Assembly (NCBI GenBank): GCA_024280885.1
Contig: JAJRPF010000014.1
Span: forward strand, 120,286-184,285
Reading direction: 5' to 3'
Source of the DNA: Planctomycetota bacterium
GTDB lineage: Bacteria > Planctomycetota > JAJSAM01 > JAJVHW01
Length of the DNA stretch: 64,000 nucleotides
Below the pieces are notes generated by a model. The model saw only the letters and a program-made list of their open reading frames with translations, searched no databases and was not told the origin of the DNA. This document shows, in pieces, positions 33,065 to 41,810 of the stretch. Position 1 is the stretch's first letter. Each line of letters begins with the position of its first letter. The position numbers and the translations under genes are program-made.

Positions 33065-33718
33065 TTGCGAATGGTCGTGATCAGCGATACGCACGGTCGG
33101 CACGACGGATGGCGTGTGCCCGATGGGGACGTGCTCGTTCACGCGGGCGATCTGACATCGCACGGAACGCTCGCTCAGGTGCGCGCGGCGGCCGACTTCC
33201 TGCGTGCGCTTCCGCATTCGCACAAGGTCGTCATCGCCGGGAACCACGACTTCGCGTTCGAGAGTGCGAACGACGAGGCGCGGGCGGCGTTCCGCGGCTT
33301 GACGTACCTTCAGGACGAGTCCGCGCTCGTCGCGGGGGTGCGCTTCTACGGCAGCCCGTGGCAACCGGAGTTCTACGATTGGGCGTTCAATCTGGCGCGG
33401 GGCCCGGCGCTCGCGGAGAAGTGGGCTGCCATTCCCGACGACACCGAGGTTCTTGTGACGCACGGGCCGCCGCTCGGTCACGGCGACGCCGTGGCGCGTC
33501 CGGGAGGAGAGCGTGTCGGGTGCGCGGATCTGCTCGCACGCATCGGAGAGGTTCGTCCCGCCGTGCACTGCTTCGGGCATATCCACGAGGGCGCGGGGAT
33601 CACGCAAGCTGATGGCACGTTCTTCGTGAACGCTTCGATCTGCGACCTCCGCTACCGTACGTGTCTCCCGCCGCGCGTCTTGGATCGGGTTGATGGACGG
33701 TGGTCGGTCGTCGTGTAG
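33041..33718 (+). CDS. Calcineurin-like phosphoesterase (MPPED-like)
   Basis: 225 residues with intact dimetal motifs: VVISDTHGRHD (~12-22), GDLTSHG (~36), GNHDFAF (~67), THGPPLGHGD (~146) and GHIHEGAG (~181). The THGPP and short length resemble the MPPED1/2-like metallophosphodiesterases, distinct from the 20.4 kb phosphoesterase. The start is ambiguous because the 15-bp repeat duplicates the first codons: ATG 33041, 33056 and 33071 are all in frame; the last lies at the conserved strand. Substrate unknown. It converges with the EptA-like gene. Confidence 0.87.
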   Translation: MSTRCMSTLRMVVISDTHGRHDGWRVPDGDVLVHAGDLTSHGTLAQVRAAADFLRALPHSHKVVIAGNHDFAFESANDEARAAFRGLTYLQDESALVAGVRFYGSPWQPEFYDWAFNLARGPALAEKWAAIPDDTEVLVTHGPPLGHGDAVARPGGERVGCADLLARIGEVRPAVHCFGHIHEGAGITQADGTFFVNASICDLRYRTCLPPRVLDRVDGRWSVVV

Positions 33719-33744
33719 AGATGCGGTGCCAGAGATGCGGGAGT
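33717..33744. repeat. Imperfect 14-bp duplication between convergent genes
   Basis: agagatgcggtgcc (33717-33730) and agagatgcgggagt (33731-33744); the first ten bases are identical. Confidence 0.55.
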
Positions 33745-33749
33745 CGCGC

Positions 33750-35384
33750 TCACTTCTTGCGGCGGAAGAGATCCAACTTCCGATCATAGACGGACGTCTG
33801 CACGTCGAGCAGGCCGAGGAGCGAGTGCGAGATGATGTCGTGGGAGAACTCGCGATCTCTCTTCCGTTCCACCGTGCTCCGCTCGACGCCGCTGAACCCG
33901 TCGCCGAACCAGAAGATCGCCGGGACGTGCTGCTGCGCGTCCGGAGCGATGAACGTCGGCAGACCGTGCAGGTACACGCCGTTCTCTCCGAGCGACTCGC
34001 CGTGGTCACTGATGTAGAGCATCGCGACGTCGAATTCGTCGTCGTTCGCCGCTAGGAAGTCGATGACCTTCGACAGGAAGTAGTCCGTGTAGAGAATCGT
34101 GTTGTCGTAAGCGTTTCCGATCTCCTCGTCCGTGCAGTCCTGGAGTTGGTTCGTCCGCCGGATCGGGGTGAAGCGTTCAAAACGCTTCGGATAGCGCTTG
34201 TAGTACGCGGGACCGTGATTGCCCATCTGGTGCAGGACGATGAGTAGGTCGCCGTTCGGGCGCTCGTCAACGTGCGGTTGCAGGTGCGCGAGCATGCCCT
34301 CGTCGCGGCATTCTGGGTCGCAGATCGGGTTGATACTGGGTTTCTTGTACGTCTGGTACGGGACGCGATCGGCCACGCCCTTCGAGCTAGAGTTGTTGTC
34401 GAGCCAGAGGATGTCCACACCGGCGCGCTGCATGACATCGAGGACGTTCTCCGTTGACTCGGCCTCGACCGCGTCGTAGTCGGAGCTGTCACCGAGCGCG
34501 AACATGAACGGGACCGAGACCGCCGTGGATGTGCCGTAGCTCCAGAAGTCGCTGAAGCTGATCACGTCCTTCGTCGCCAAGATCGGATTCGTCTCGCGCT
34601 CGTACCCGTTCAGCGAGAATCGGTCCGCTCGTGCGGACTCGCCGACGACCATGATGACGAGCTTTCGCGAGGTGCCCTCGCGTTCGATACGCGCGTCCAA
34701 CCCGATCTGTTTGAGCGGAGCCACACCGGAGCGCGTGCGCGCTGCGACATACTTCGACGTTGCGTAGATGAAGCAGCCTGGATTCGAGTAGTAGCGCAGC
34801 GCCTTGTGTTGCCGCAGGAACGAGGCGTAGTGGCTGCTGAGCGGAAGGGCGACGAGAAGGATGCTCCCGATCGCGATCCCGAAGAGCTTCGCGCGCGGCA
34901 CCATTTCGCGCCAGCCCGGCCTGTATGTGATGGTGGACGTGGCCACGAATACCGAGGGCAGGACTCCGAGGAAGAGCACGTAGAGGACGAGTCGCAGACT
35001 CATGAGGTCGAGGACTTCGGCCGTGTCCGTTCGCACCATGTTGTCGATCATCGAGTCGTCGATCAGCGTGTTGTAGCTGTCCATGAAGTAGCTGGTCACG
35101 GACGAGATGAGGAGCAGCGCGATCGCGATCGGCTTCGTCGTGAAGCGAGAGCAGACGAGCGACAATCCGACGACGGAGATTGCGGCGAAGACCCAGCCCA
35201 GCGAGAGCAGGAACGGTGCCGTTCCCCACGCGAGTGGGAAGGCGTCCAGCACGTTCGAGAAGAACGTCGCGTTCGCGAAGACCAGCAGGAACGCTGACAG
35301 CAGGACGATGAACGCGGAACTCGACAGTTCGCGTCCCCGGAAGAGGCTCTTCCGCAGCTTGTCTACGATGCGTGGGAGGGGCAT
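33750..35384 (-). CDS. Phosphoethanolamine transferase, EptA-like (alkaline phosphatase superfamily)
   Basis: Inner-membrane enzyme with a periplasmic catalytic domain, 544 residues, very near the usual EptA length. N-terminal DUF1705-type domain with five membrane helices (~18-160), then a sulfatase-fold domain. Seen there: VVGESARADRFSLNGY with metal-binding Glu, FWSYGTSTAVSVPFMF with the nucleophile Thr, and YISDHGESLGENGVYLHG with metal ligands Asp/His. The family transfers phosphoethanolamine from phosphatidylethanolamine to lipid A or other glycans and can confer polymyxin resistance; the acceptor here is unknown. Start ATG 35384 is chosen from the family N-terminus; the longer frame upstream is not hydrophobic and not conserved. 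Confidence 0.92.
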   Translation of the reverse strand: MPLPRIVDKLRKSLFRGRELSSSAFIVLLSAFLLVFANATFFSNVLDAFPLAWGTAPFLLSLGWVFAAISVVGLSLVCSRFTTKPIAIALLLISSVTSYFMDSYNTLIDDSMIDNMVRTDTAEVLDLMSLRLVLYVLFLGVLPSVFVATSTITYRPGWREMVPRAKLFGIAIGSILLVALPLSSHYASFLRQHKALRYYSNPGCFIYATSKYVAARTRSGVAPLKQIGLDARIEREGTSRKLVIMVVGESARADRFSLNGYERETNPILATKDVISFSDFWSYGTSTAVSVPFMFALGDSSDYDAVEAESTENVLDVMQRAGVDILWLDNNSSSKGVADRVPYQTYKKPSINPICDPECRDEGMLAHLQPHVDERPNGDLLIVLHQMGNHGPAYYKRYPKRFERFTPIRRTNQLQDCTDEEIGNAYDNTILYTDYFLSKVIDFLAANDDEFDVAMLYISDHGESLGENGVYLHGLPTFIAPDAQQHVPAIFWFGDGFSGVERSTVERKRDREFSHDIISHSLLGLLDVQTSVYDRKLDLFRRKK

Positions 35385-35562
35385 GTTCGGCGTGGTTACT
35401 CGGAGCGGTCGATGCGAGGCCACCGGCGAGGCCGAACGTGCTGCGAACGAGAGAGCGCGCCCGGCATTCGCAGCGGACGCGACGATGATGGTCTCTTCGG
35501 GGCGCCGCGCCGAATCTTGCGGAGTCGCACCGTGGACGGGCCCTTGCGGATCGTCGGTGCGA

Positions 35563-36405
35563 TCAGGCGTGTGCAGGCACAGCGAGCACCGGGCACGTTG
35601 CGTTGGCGACAACCCGCTCGATCGTGCTGCCGCGCAGTGAGTCGAGGAATCCGCGGCGCCCGGACGTGGTCATGACGATCGCGTCGGCGTTCTCCGCGGC
35701 AGCGGCCGCGCAGATCGCGGCGGCGGCTTCGCCGTCGGCGTTTCGCGAGGCGTACTCCCAGCCCGCGTGCTCCGGTTGCTCGACTTCCGGTCGGCTCGTG
35801 CCATCGGATACGTGGAGCAGCACAATCCGCCCCGCGGGGGCCGCGAGATGCTTGGCGAGGGAGTGGGTCAGATTGACGGCACTTGCCGGTGAGGGAGTTG
35901 CGGCGACGGGGACGATCACGGTCTTCATCGTGGTCGTGCCCGTCTCGCCATCGACGAGATTGCTCGAGTCAGGCGGCAAGAAGAGCGTGGGCGTCTCGGA
36001 CTCTGTTGCTCTCGGTCCCGCCCCCTGGACCAAGCGGCGCAGTGCGGAGCGCGGGGTCGCGACGATCAGCAGGTCGAGCGCGTTATTCGTGACGAATTCC
36101 CGCACGGTCTTGCGCATGTCGGCGTGGCGGGCGCCGGTCTTGCGTACCCAGAACCCGAGCGTCGCCACATCGTGGGGCTCGCTGCCTGCGGGCAACTCGC
36201 CCCAGCGCTCAAGGACGGAGCGCACGCCGAGGTCGCCCGTGGCACTCCGCATGTCGCCGTGGTGCAGATGCGTCATGGATGTCTTCATTGCCTGCGCAAG
36301 CCGGAGGCCGTGCGCGAACGCGCGCGCGTCGTCGCCGCCGTAGCCCGTTGGTACGACGACGCCGCCGTGCGTCTCGCGCAATGTTGTCATCAGGTCGTCG
36401 GTCAT
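35563..36405 (-). CDS. Tandem-domain universal stress protein
   Basis: 280 residues in two UspA folds: ~1-135 (GGVVVPTGYGGDDARAF...LLIVATPRSAL) and ~148-280 (MKTVIVPVAATPSP...IVMTTSGRRGFLDSLRGSTIERVV). Only the second copy keeps a recognisable nucleotide loop (GRRG...GST); the first is degenerate. A GRRG-x6-GST spacing is shorter than the classic G-x2-G-x9-G(S/T). ATG 36405 has GGGAG seven bases upstream. It lies 178 bases upstream of the EptA-like gene on the same strand, so they may share a transcript. Confidence 0.88.
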   Translation of the reverse strand: MTDDLMTTLRETHGGVVVPTGYGGDDARAFAHGLRLAQAMKTSMTHLHHGDMRSATGDLGVRSVLERWGELPAGSEPHDVATLGFWVRKTGARHADMRKTVREFVTNNALDLLIVATPRSALRRLVQGAGPRATESETPTLFLPPDSSNLVDGETGTTTMKTVIVPVAATPSPASAVNLTHSLAKHLAAPAGRIVLLHVSDGTSRPEVEQPEHAGWEYASRNADGEAAAAICAAAAAENADAIVMTTSGRRGFLDSLRGSTIERVVANATCPVLAVPAHA

Positions 36406-36706
36406 CTGGGAACTCCCTCGATCGGCAGATCGGCTCATTCCAGCCCGATCAAGACTGGTTCGGTCCGATCCATGCTGGCGATCTCATCGTATCGCGAGGG
36501 GGAAGCCAGAGCGAAGTGATGAAGAGTTCGACTCGGGCGATTGGCTTGCCGCACCGGGGCGTGCTCGCGATGGGCCGGGAATCGATCGAGGCGGGGCCCG
36601 AAGACCCCGCCTCCCTTCCCTCTCGCTCCGGTGCGCGTCAGCACGCATGCCGATCACGCAGGGCGGAGAGCTCCCATCTGTCAGGTTGTTCCATGATCGC
36701 GTGCGG
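36406..36706. other. 301-bp gap between the actin-like and Usp genes
   Basis: No gene seen. It contains the hairpin at 36588-36613 near the actin-like gene, and presumably the usp promoter, which I cannot pinpoint. Confidence 0.5.
36588..36613 (-). terminator. Hairpin after the actin-like gene
   Basis: Arms gaggcgggg (36588-36596) and ccccgcctc (36605-36613), loop of eight, ~94 bases beyond the actin-like stop on the minus strand. No T-tract. Confidence 0.5.
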
Positions 36707-37921
36707 CTACGAGCCGTCGTTCGCCAGCGCGGCCGCGATGAGCGAGCCACGTGCGACCGAGGCGAGCGGGTCTTCCGCCCCACGGACGCCAGCGATCGGC
36801 AACGGGAAGTCGATCTTCAGAAGCTCTTCTGCGAAGACCTCGACGAAGCCGCCGACCATGCTTGTGCCGCCCGAGACGACGACCTCCACCGGCTCGGTGA
36901 ACTGCGGGATGTCGCGCGCCAGTTCGAAGCGCTGCTTCAAGTTGCGCAGGACGTAGCTGATGAGGTTGCGGTAGTAGAGGACGACTGCTTCCTCCTCGCG
37001 GGTCTGCGGATCGAGGAGGTTGACGTTGCTCTCCTTGATCGCGGTTGCCCGTGTCCGGGGAATGCCCATGACCTTGGACACGTGCTGGTCGATCCAGTCG
37101 CCGCCGCGCGCCACCGAGAACGTGACTGCGGGGATCGTCTTGTATGCGACGCAGACGTTGAACATCCCGCCACCGCACGAAACCCCAATGCCCGTGTAGT
37201 CGTGGTCGCCGAGCTCCGAGTAGATCACCGCGTGACCCTCGTTGATTGCCGTCGGCGTGTAGCCGAGCTTGCGCAGAATGCCTCCGACGATGCCCTCGTG
37301 ATAGACGGTGTCGTTCTCCTTGTCGATCGACTCCGCAGGGACGCAGAAGTGGACGGACTCACCCTGGACGGCGGGCGGACCCAGCAGGCGCTCGAGGATG
37401 TAGCGCATGATCGGGATCGCATCGCGCTCGGCGGGCGAGAGGAACCCGTCCTGCATCGGGCGCCGCACTTCCGTGCCGAACATGTTGGCGAGATCGAAGG
37501 ACATGTCGCCCAGGACGAAGAGCTTGTCGCGATGCTGCACGTAGGGCACGCCGAGTTTCGTCAGCAGATCGCGATTGGCGCTCGCGGTGGCCGGAATCTC
37601 GAGGAACGCGTTGCGCTCGCGCTTGACGGTTACGCTGCCGTCGAGCCCCTGCACCGCCGAGAGCAGATTGGCGGTGCCGACGTCGAGTCCGCGACCGAGT
37701 CGCACCTGCGGGACGGGGGCCGGTGTTGCCGGGATGATCACTTGTGCCGGAGCCGCGGCCGCTGGCGCGGCCTCCGCTGCGGGGGCGACGGCCGGTTCGG
37801 GACTTCCGTTCCCCGTGCCGTTCCCGTTCGAGTGTTGCTGCACGTACGGGCGCGGTATCGTCGCCGTCGCTGCTGGTTCCGCCGGCTGACCAAAGCGGAT
37901 GTTCTTCCTATCCGAGGACAT
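36707..37921 (-). CDS. Actin-like ATPase with disordered N-terminal extension
   Basis: 404 residues. The first ~85 are Pro/Ala/Asn/Gly-rich and probably disordered. Then an actin/HSP70-fold ATPase: phosphate-1 LGRGLDVGTANL (~89-100), connect-1 region, phosphate-2 GIGVSCGGGMFNVCVAY (~238-254), and adenosine motif VVSGGTSMVGGF (~348-359). DVGTAN resembles MreB's first phosphate loop, but the rest is clearly divergent from MreB, FtsA and ParM, so it is best called a bacterial actin of unassigned group. ATG 37921 has GGGAG seven bases upstream. A long coiled-coil gene lies just upstream on the same strand, suggesting a filament plus partner. Confidence 0.87.
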   Translation of the reverse strand: MSSDRKNIRFGQPAEPAATATIPRPYVQQHSNGNGTGNGSPEPAVAPAAEAAPAAAAPAQVIIPATPAPVPQVRLGRGLDVGTANLLSAVQGLDGSVTVKRERNAFLEIPATASANRDLLTKLGVPYVQHRDKLFVLGDMSFDLANMFGTEVRRPMQDGFLSPAERDAIPIMRYILERLLGPPAVQGESVHFCVPAESIDKENDTVYHEGIVGGILRKLGYTPTAINEGHAVIYSELGDHDYTGIGVSCGGGMFNVCVAYKTIPAVTFSVARGGDWIDQHVSKVMGIPRTRATAIKESNVNLLDPQTREEEAVVLYYRNLISYVLRNLKQRFELARDIPQFTEPVEVVVSGGTSMVGGFVEVFAEELLKIDFPLPIAGVRGAEDPLASVARGSLIAAALANDGS

Positions 37922-38071
37922 CTGTCTTCTCCCTTCGGGACGCCCTGCAGAGCCATCCCATACTTCCGATGTGGGCCGTTGCGCGGCCCGCCAATGCTTC
38001 AGAGTTCGTCGTCGTCCGCGGGTCACAGTGCCCGCCCATCTGTCGTGAACGGGTGCGTCGTGAGGCCGCCG

Positions 38072-39808
38072 TCAAGCGTCAACCTTCTGGCCTGTTCGCG
38101 CCTTGCGCAGACGTGCCAGATCGCCGCCGATATCCCGGTGGTCGCGTCGCTCTTCGACCGCGAGTGAGCCAAGGTTGGTGGACATCTCGTGCTCCTCGTC
38201 GAAGAGGCGCTCGACGAGTACGTCGGTTGCCTCGACGGCGAAGTCGAGTGGACGTGCCGTCGCGAGACGCATCTCGCGCGTCACTTCGGAGAGCGTGCGG
38301 TCGAGTTGGTCTGCGAAGCGTTCCTCGAAGTCGGCCGTCCGTAGATCGTCGCGTGCCTCCAGGCGACCGATGATCTTCCCGAGCGCCTTCTCGTCGGTAC
38401 CTGCCGGTCGGCTTGCGATCCCCGCGAGCATGGCTTTCATCTCGCCCAGGTCCGAGCGCAGATCGTTCACCTCGGTCGACCGTGCCGCCGCCGCCTCATT
38501 GCCGCGCGTCGCCGCATCCGCATGCGCTTGCGTCAGAGCGATGCCGAGCGTGGAGACCTCGCCGTCCAGTCGCGTGATCTCGCGTTCGCGTTCGCCGAGT
38601 CGCTCTGTGGCTTCACTGAACTGCCCCTCCAGATCCACCACCCGCTCTTGCGTCGCGTCCAGAAGGCGACCCACTCTCTCCGCCTCCGACGCCGACGTCT
38701 CTGCCGCCGCTGCGCTCTTCGCAACGCGTGTCTCCAGTACATTGAAATCGCGCTGCGCCGCGTCCAACTCCTGCGCACTGCCGGCGAGTGCCTGTTTCCA
38801 GCGACTCGACTCCGCGTCAGCGCCGCGCTCTTGCTCCGCCAGGAGGCGTTCCAGTCGGCGGATCTCGGTGGCTGTCGCGGAGACCTGTTCGCCCTCTTCC
38901 TTCAATCTGCGATCGGCTGCGACCCGCTCGGCGCGCTCGGTCGCGGACTCGTGCAGAGCCGCATCGCGCTCGGAGCGTACGTCGGAGAGGTGCTGCTCCA
39001 GCTCGAGTCGATCTTCGCGCTCGCGGTCCAGACGTCGCTCCTGATCCGAGACTGTCTGTTCGAGGCGCTCACGCATCTCTCGCGACGCGGCCAGCCGACT
39101 CTCTAGATCAGCGATCTGACTCGACTCGTCGGACGCTTGACGTGCGCGCGCGTCCTGAACCTGCGTCTTCATGCGTTCGAATTCGTCGTCGTAGTTCTCA
39201 AGCGTGGCGCGGGCGGTCGCAAGGCGGGCCTCGAGCATCGCGATCTTGTCGAGATCCGACTGGGCGCGATGCAGCGCGTTCTCGGTCACCTGTCGCGCGC
39301 GCTGCCGCTCGCGTTCCGACTCGGCGAGCTGGGACTCGGCGTCGGCCAGCATCGCCGCCCGCCGCGTGGAGAGTTGGCGCAGCTCGTCCTCGTGCTCCTC
39401 GACAAGCTCGTCGTTCGCCCGTCGCAGTGCGGCGACTGCGTCGCGCTCGATGACGAGGTCGGACTCGAGCCGTGAGACGGTCCGGCGCAGCTCGGCGACG
39501 TCACCCTCCATGCGTTCTGCCGCGCTCCGTGCGTCGCGCAGCTTGTTGTCCTGTTCGCTGCGCGCTCGCATCGCCCGATCGAATTGATCCCGCGTCTCAG
39601 CGACGATGCGATCGCGATCCTTCGACGCCATTTCGAGCGCCTCGCGTTGGATCGCCTGATCAACGATGTGCTCGATCAACTCCAGCACGCGGCGCTTGGA
39701 TACGACGCGGACGTGGCGTTTGCCCTGGGCCGCCAGGTCGTCGATGGAACGTCGTTCGGAGTGGGCGTTGATCGCCAGCTCCAGGTCATCGAACGCCTGC
39801 CGTTTCAT
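38072..39808 (-). CDS. Long coiled-coil protein paired with the actin-like ATPase
   Basis: 578 residues, no signal or TM, so cytoplasmic. N-terminal ~50 residues (MKRQAFDDLELAINAHSERR...VVSKRRVLELIEHIVDQAI) look folded. From ~55 to ~430 heptad-rich Glu/Arg/Ala/Leu sequence forms a nearly continuous coiled coil. The C-terminal ~140 (GKIIGRLEARDDLRTADFEERFADQLDRTLSEVTREMRLATARPLDFAVEATD) is helical with fewer heptads. I recognise no family. It lies 150 bases upstream of the actin-like gene, which suggests a cytoskeletal adaptor, but function is inference. Confidence 0.78.
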   Translation of the reverse strand: MKRQAFDDLELAINAHSERRSIDDLAAQGKRHVRVVSKRRVLELIEHIVDQAIQREALEMASKDRDRIVAETRDQFDRAMRARSEQDNKLRDARSAAERMEGDVAELRRTVSRLESDLVIERDAVAALRRANDELVEEHEDELRQLSTRRAAMLADAESQLAESERERQRARQVTENALHRAQSDLDKIAMLEARLATARATLENYDDEFERMKTQVQDARARQASDESSQIADLESRLAASREMRERLEQTVSDQERRLDREREDRLELEQHLSDVRSERDAALHESATERAERVAADRRLKEEGEQVSATATEIRRLERLLAEQERGADAESSRWKQALAGSAQELDAAQRDFNVLETRVAKSAAAAETSASEAERVGRLLDATQERVVDLEGQFSEATERLGEREREITRLDGEVSTLGIALTQAHADAATRGNEAAAARSTEVNDLRSDLGEMKAMLAGIASRPAGTDEKALGKIIGRLEARDDLRTADFEERFADQLDRTLSEVTREMRLATARPLDFAVEATDVLVERLFDEEHEMSTNLGSLAVEERRDHRDIGGDLARLRKARTGQKVDA

Positions 39809-40287
39809 GGGCTACCCTCCTGCTTCAGAGCGCCCCGACACTCCCGGTCGGCGCGGTCCACTTCCTGTGCCAGCGGGGCTGCCGTCGCTGCGGCAACCTG
39901 TCCCGGCAAGGACGATATCTCGGAGCGCGCCGCGACCGACTTGAGCGGATTCCGGGGTTTTCTGGCGCCGCGGTGATTCCCCTAACCCCTTTGGGCATAG
40001 TGTTTTGTGTCACTGAGTGGCGCGCGAATTCAACCACTCGTGGTGGTTTGAAGCGATAACCACACTAGATGTGGGCGGAGCGCGCGAAGGGTGTCCGCGG
40101 CGCCGCTGCGAGCCTGGAGAAAAGTGTCGCGAAAGTCGACGGTTACGACCCTCGCGGCCCCTTGCCGGCGCGCAGTGCCGTCGGGGGAGAGACGGCTCCG
40201 CATCTCAGGCAGGTCACGAATTCAATCGCGAAGGCACGTTCGCCGGTTCCGACGGAATACTCCGACAGGCTGCTAATTTCGCAGCCT
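39809..40287. other. 479-bp divergent intergenic region
   Basis: No gene recognised. The stretch 39961-40070 is relatively AT-rich (ccctttgggcatagtgttttgtgt; aaccactcgtggtggtttg) and is the best place for divergent promoters of the coiled-coil and symporter genes, but I cannot assign boxes. The symporter frame is open from 40069, though that extension does not look like protein. Confidence 0.45.
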
Positions 40288-41802
40288 GTGCCAGGGCTCG
40301 AACCTCTCGATTGGATCTTGATCGCGCTCTACGGCGCGGTGGTGATTGGCGTTGGCGTCTGGTCCAACCGCCGCCAGAAGAGTACCGAGGACTACGTTCT
40401 CGGCGGACGCGCGCTGCCGTGGTGGGCGGTCGGCGTCTCGTTGGTCGCGACGTCGTTCAGCAGCGCCGCACTGATCGGTGGCACGAGCTTCGGATACGCG
40501 AAGGGGATGTCATACCTGCAACTGCAGGCTGGTGATTTCCTGGCCGTGGCGGCGGCGTGCGCGCTCTTCATTCCGTTCTTCTCGCGCCTTCGCATCACGA
40601 CGGCCTACGAGTACCTCGAACGCCGCTTTGGAGTGGTCGCGCGTAGTCTCGCGAGCGCGCTCTTCATCGGTCAGACGGTCGCGCGCGCGGGCATCCTCGT
40701 CTACGGCCCGGCGCTGGCGCTGTCGGTGATCCTCGGCTGGGAGATCGAACCGGCGATCGTCGTCACGGGCGCGGCGGCCGTGCTCTACAGCGCGGCGGGC
40801 GGCCTGGCGGCGGTCGTCTGGACGGACCTGCTCCAGTTTGTCGTGGTCGTCGTGGGCATCAGTGCGGCAATCGTGGTCGTCGGCGGCGACGTTCCCGGCG
40901 GCCTGGCGGCGGTGGTCGACCACGCGTCAGCGGCCGGGCGTCTGGTTCCCGTCACATGGGAATTTGACATGGGCAGTGTGTTCAACCTGCTCGGCGCGAC
41001 GCTCGCATACGGGACCCTCGCCCTCTCTGTCGCCGGCACCAATCAGCAGGCCGTGCAGCGCTATCTTGCGTGCAAGGATGCTTCGAGTGCGCGGCGCGCG
41101 GCATTCCTCGGCTGGGGCATTGGGTTCATCGCGGTGGCTCTCACGCTCTTTCTCGGGACGAGCCTGGCTGTGTGGGTCGACGTCGTGGCGGTCGGGTCCG
41201 ACGTCATCGGAAGCATCGAGGCCGACGGGAATGCCGTCCTGCCTGCGTTCATCGTCCACCGACTCCCGGCGGGACTCGCAGGACTGCTCGTGGCCGCGAT
41301 CTTCGCAGCGTCGATGTCCAGCATGGACTCGGCGATCCACAGCATGTCGACCGCGACACTGGTGGATTTCGTCCGGCGCTTTCGACGCGCTCCCGCAGAG
41401 GACGCCGCCGATCTCCGCCTGGCGCGCTATCTGACGGTGGCGTATGGCGTGATCGCGACGGGTGCGGCGATCCTCGCGGCGGACGAAGGGAAACTCCTGC
41501 TGGACCAGCTGATCCGCTGGCTGGGCTACTTCGCTGGTCCGCTCCTCGGGCTCTTCCTGCTGGGGGTCTGTTCGCGGCGCGCGAACCAACTCGGTGCTGT
41601 GGTCGGTGTCGCTATTGGGGGGCTGGTCGTGGTCGCTGCGGTGGTGCTCGAGGTGCCCACCGCGTATCACTTCCACGCGCTCTGGCTCGCTCCGCTAGCG
41701 TGCGTCGTGACGGCGGCGGCGGGGCTCTGCGTCAGCTTCGTCGGAGCGGCACCGGAGGATGCGCAACTCGACGGACTCACCGTCTGGGATCGACATCCGT
41801 GA
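40288..41802 (+). CDS. Sodium:solute symporter (SSS family)
   Basis: Inner-membrane transporter of the SSS/LeuT-fold type, 504 residues with 12-13 hydrophobic helices. Family marks: STEDYVLGGRALPWWAVGVSLVATSFSSAALIG (SSS signature region near the N-terminus), GTNQQAVQRYLACKDASSARRA, and AAIFAASMSSMDSAIHSMST, which holds the Ser/Asp residues of the sodium site. Substrate not predictable; relatives carry sugars, carboxylates or amino acids. The start is uncertain: GTG 40288 lies close before the first helix, without a good Shine-Dalgarno sequence, and the frame is open upstream to ATG 40069. It ends eight bases from the kinase gene's end, convergent. Confidence 0.9.
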   Translation: MPGLEPLDWILIALYGAVVIGVGVWSNRRQKSTEDYVLGGRALPWWAVGVSLVATSFSSAALIGGTSFGYAKGMSYLQLQAGDFLAVAAACALFIPFFSRLRITTAYEYLERRFGVVARSLASALFIGQTVARAGILVYGPALALSVILGWEIEPAIVVTGAAAVLYSAAGGLAAVVWTDLLQFVVVVVGISAAIVVVGGDVPGGLAAVVDHASAAGRLVPVTWEFDMGSVFNLLGATLAYGTLALSVAGTNQQAVQRYLACKDASSARRAAFLGWGIGFIAVALTLFLGTSLAVWVDVVAVGSDVIGSIEADGNAVLPAFIVHRLPAGLAGLLVAAIFAASMSSMDSAIHSMSTATLVDFVRRFRRAPAEDAADLRLARYLTVAYGVIATGAAILAADEGKLLLDQLIRWLGYFAGPLLGLFLLGVCSRRANQLGAVVGVAIGGLVVVAAVVLEVPTAYHFHALWLAPLACVVTAAAGLCVSFVGAAPEDAQLDGLTVWDRHP

Positions 41803-41810
41803 ACGCTCTG

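Noticed and set aside
40261..40310. T-loop-like sequence (ggttcgagccc) on the minus strand near the symporter start
   Set aside because: The flanking bases do not form a T-stem, and no acceptor, D or anticodon arm can be drawn, so it is not a tRNA.
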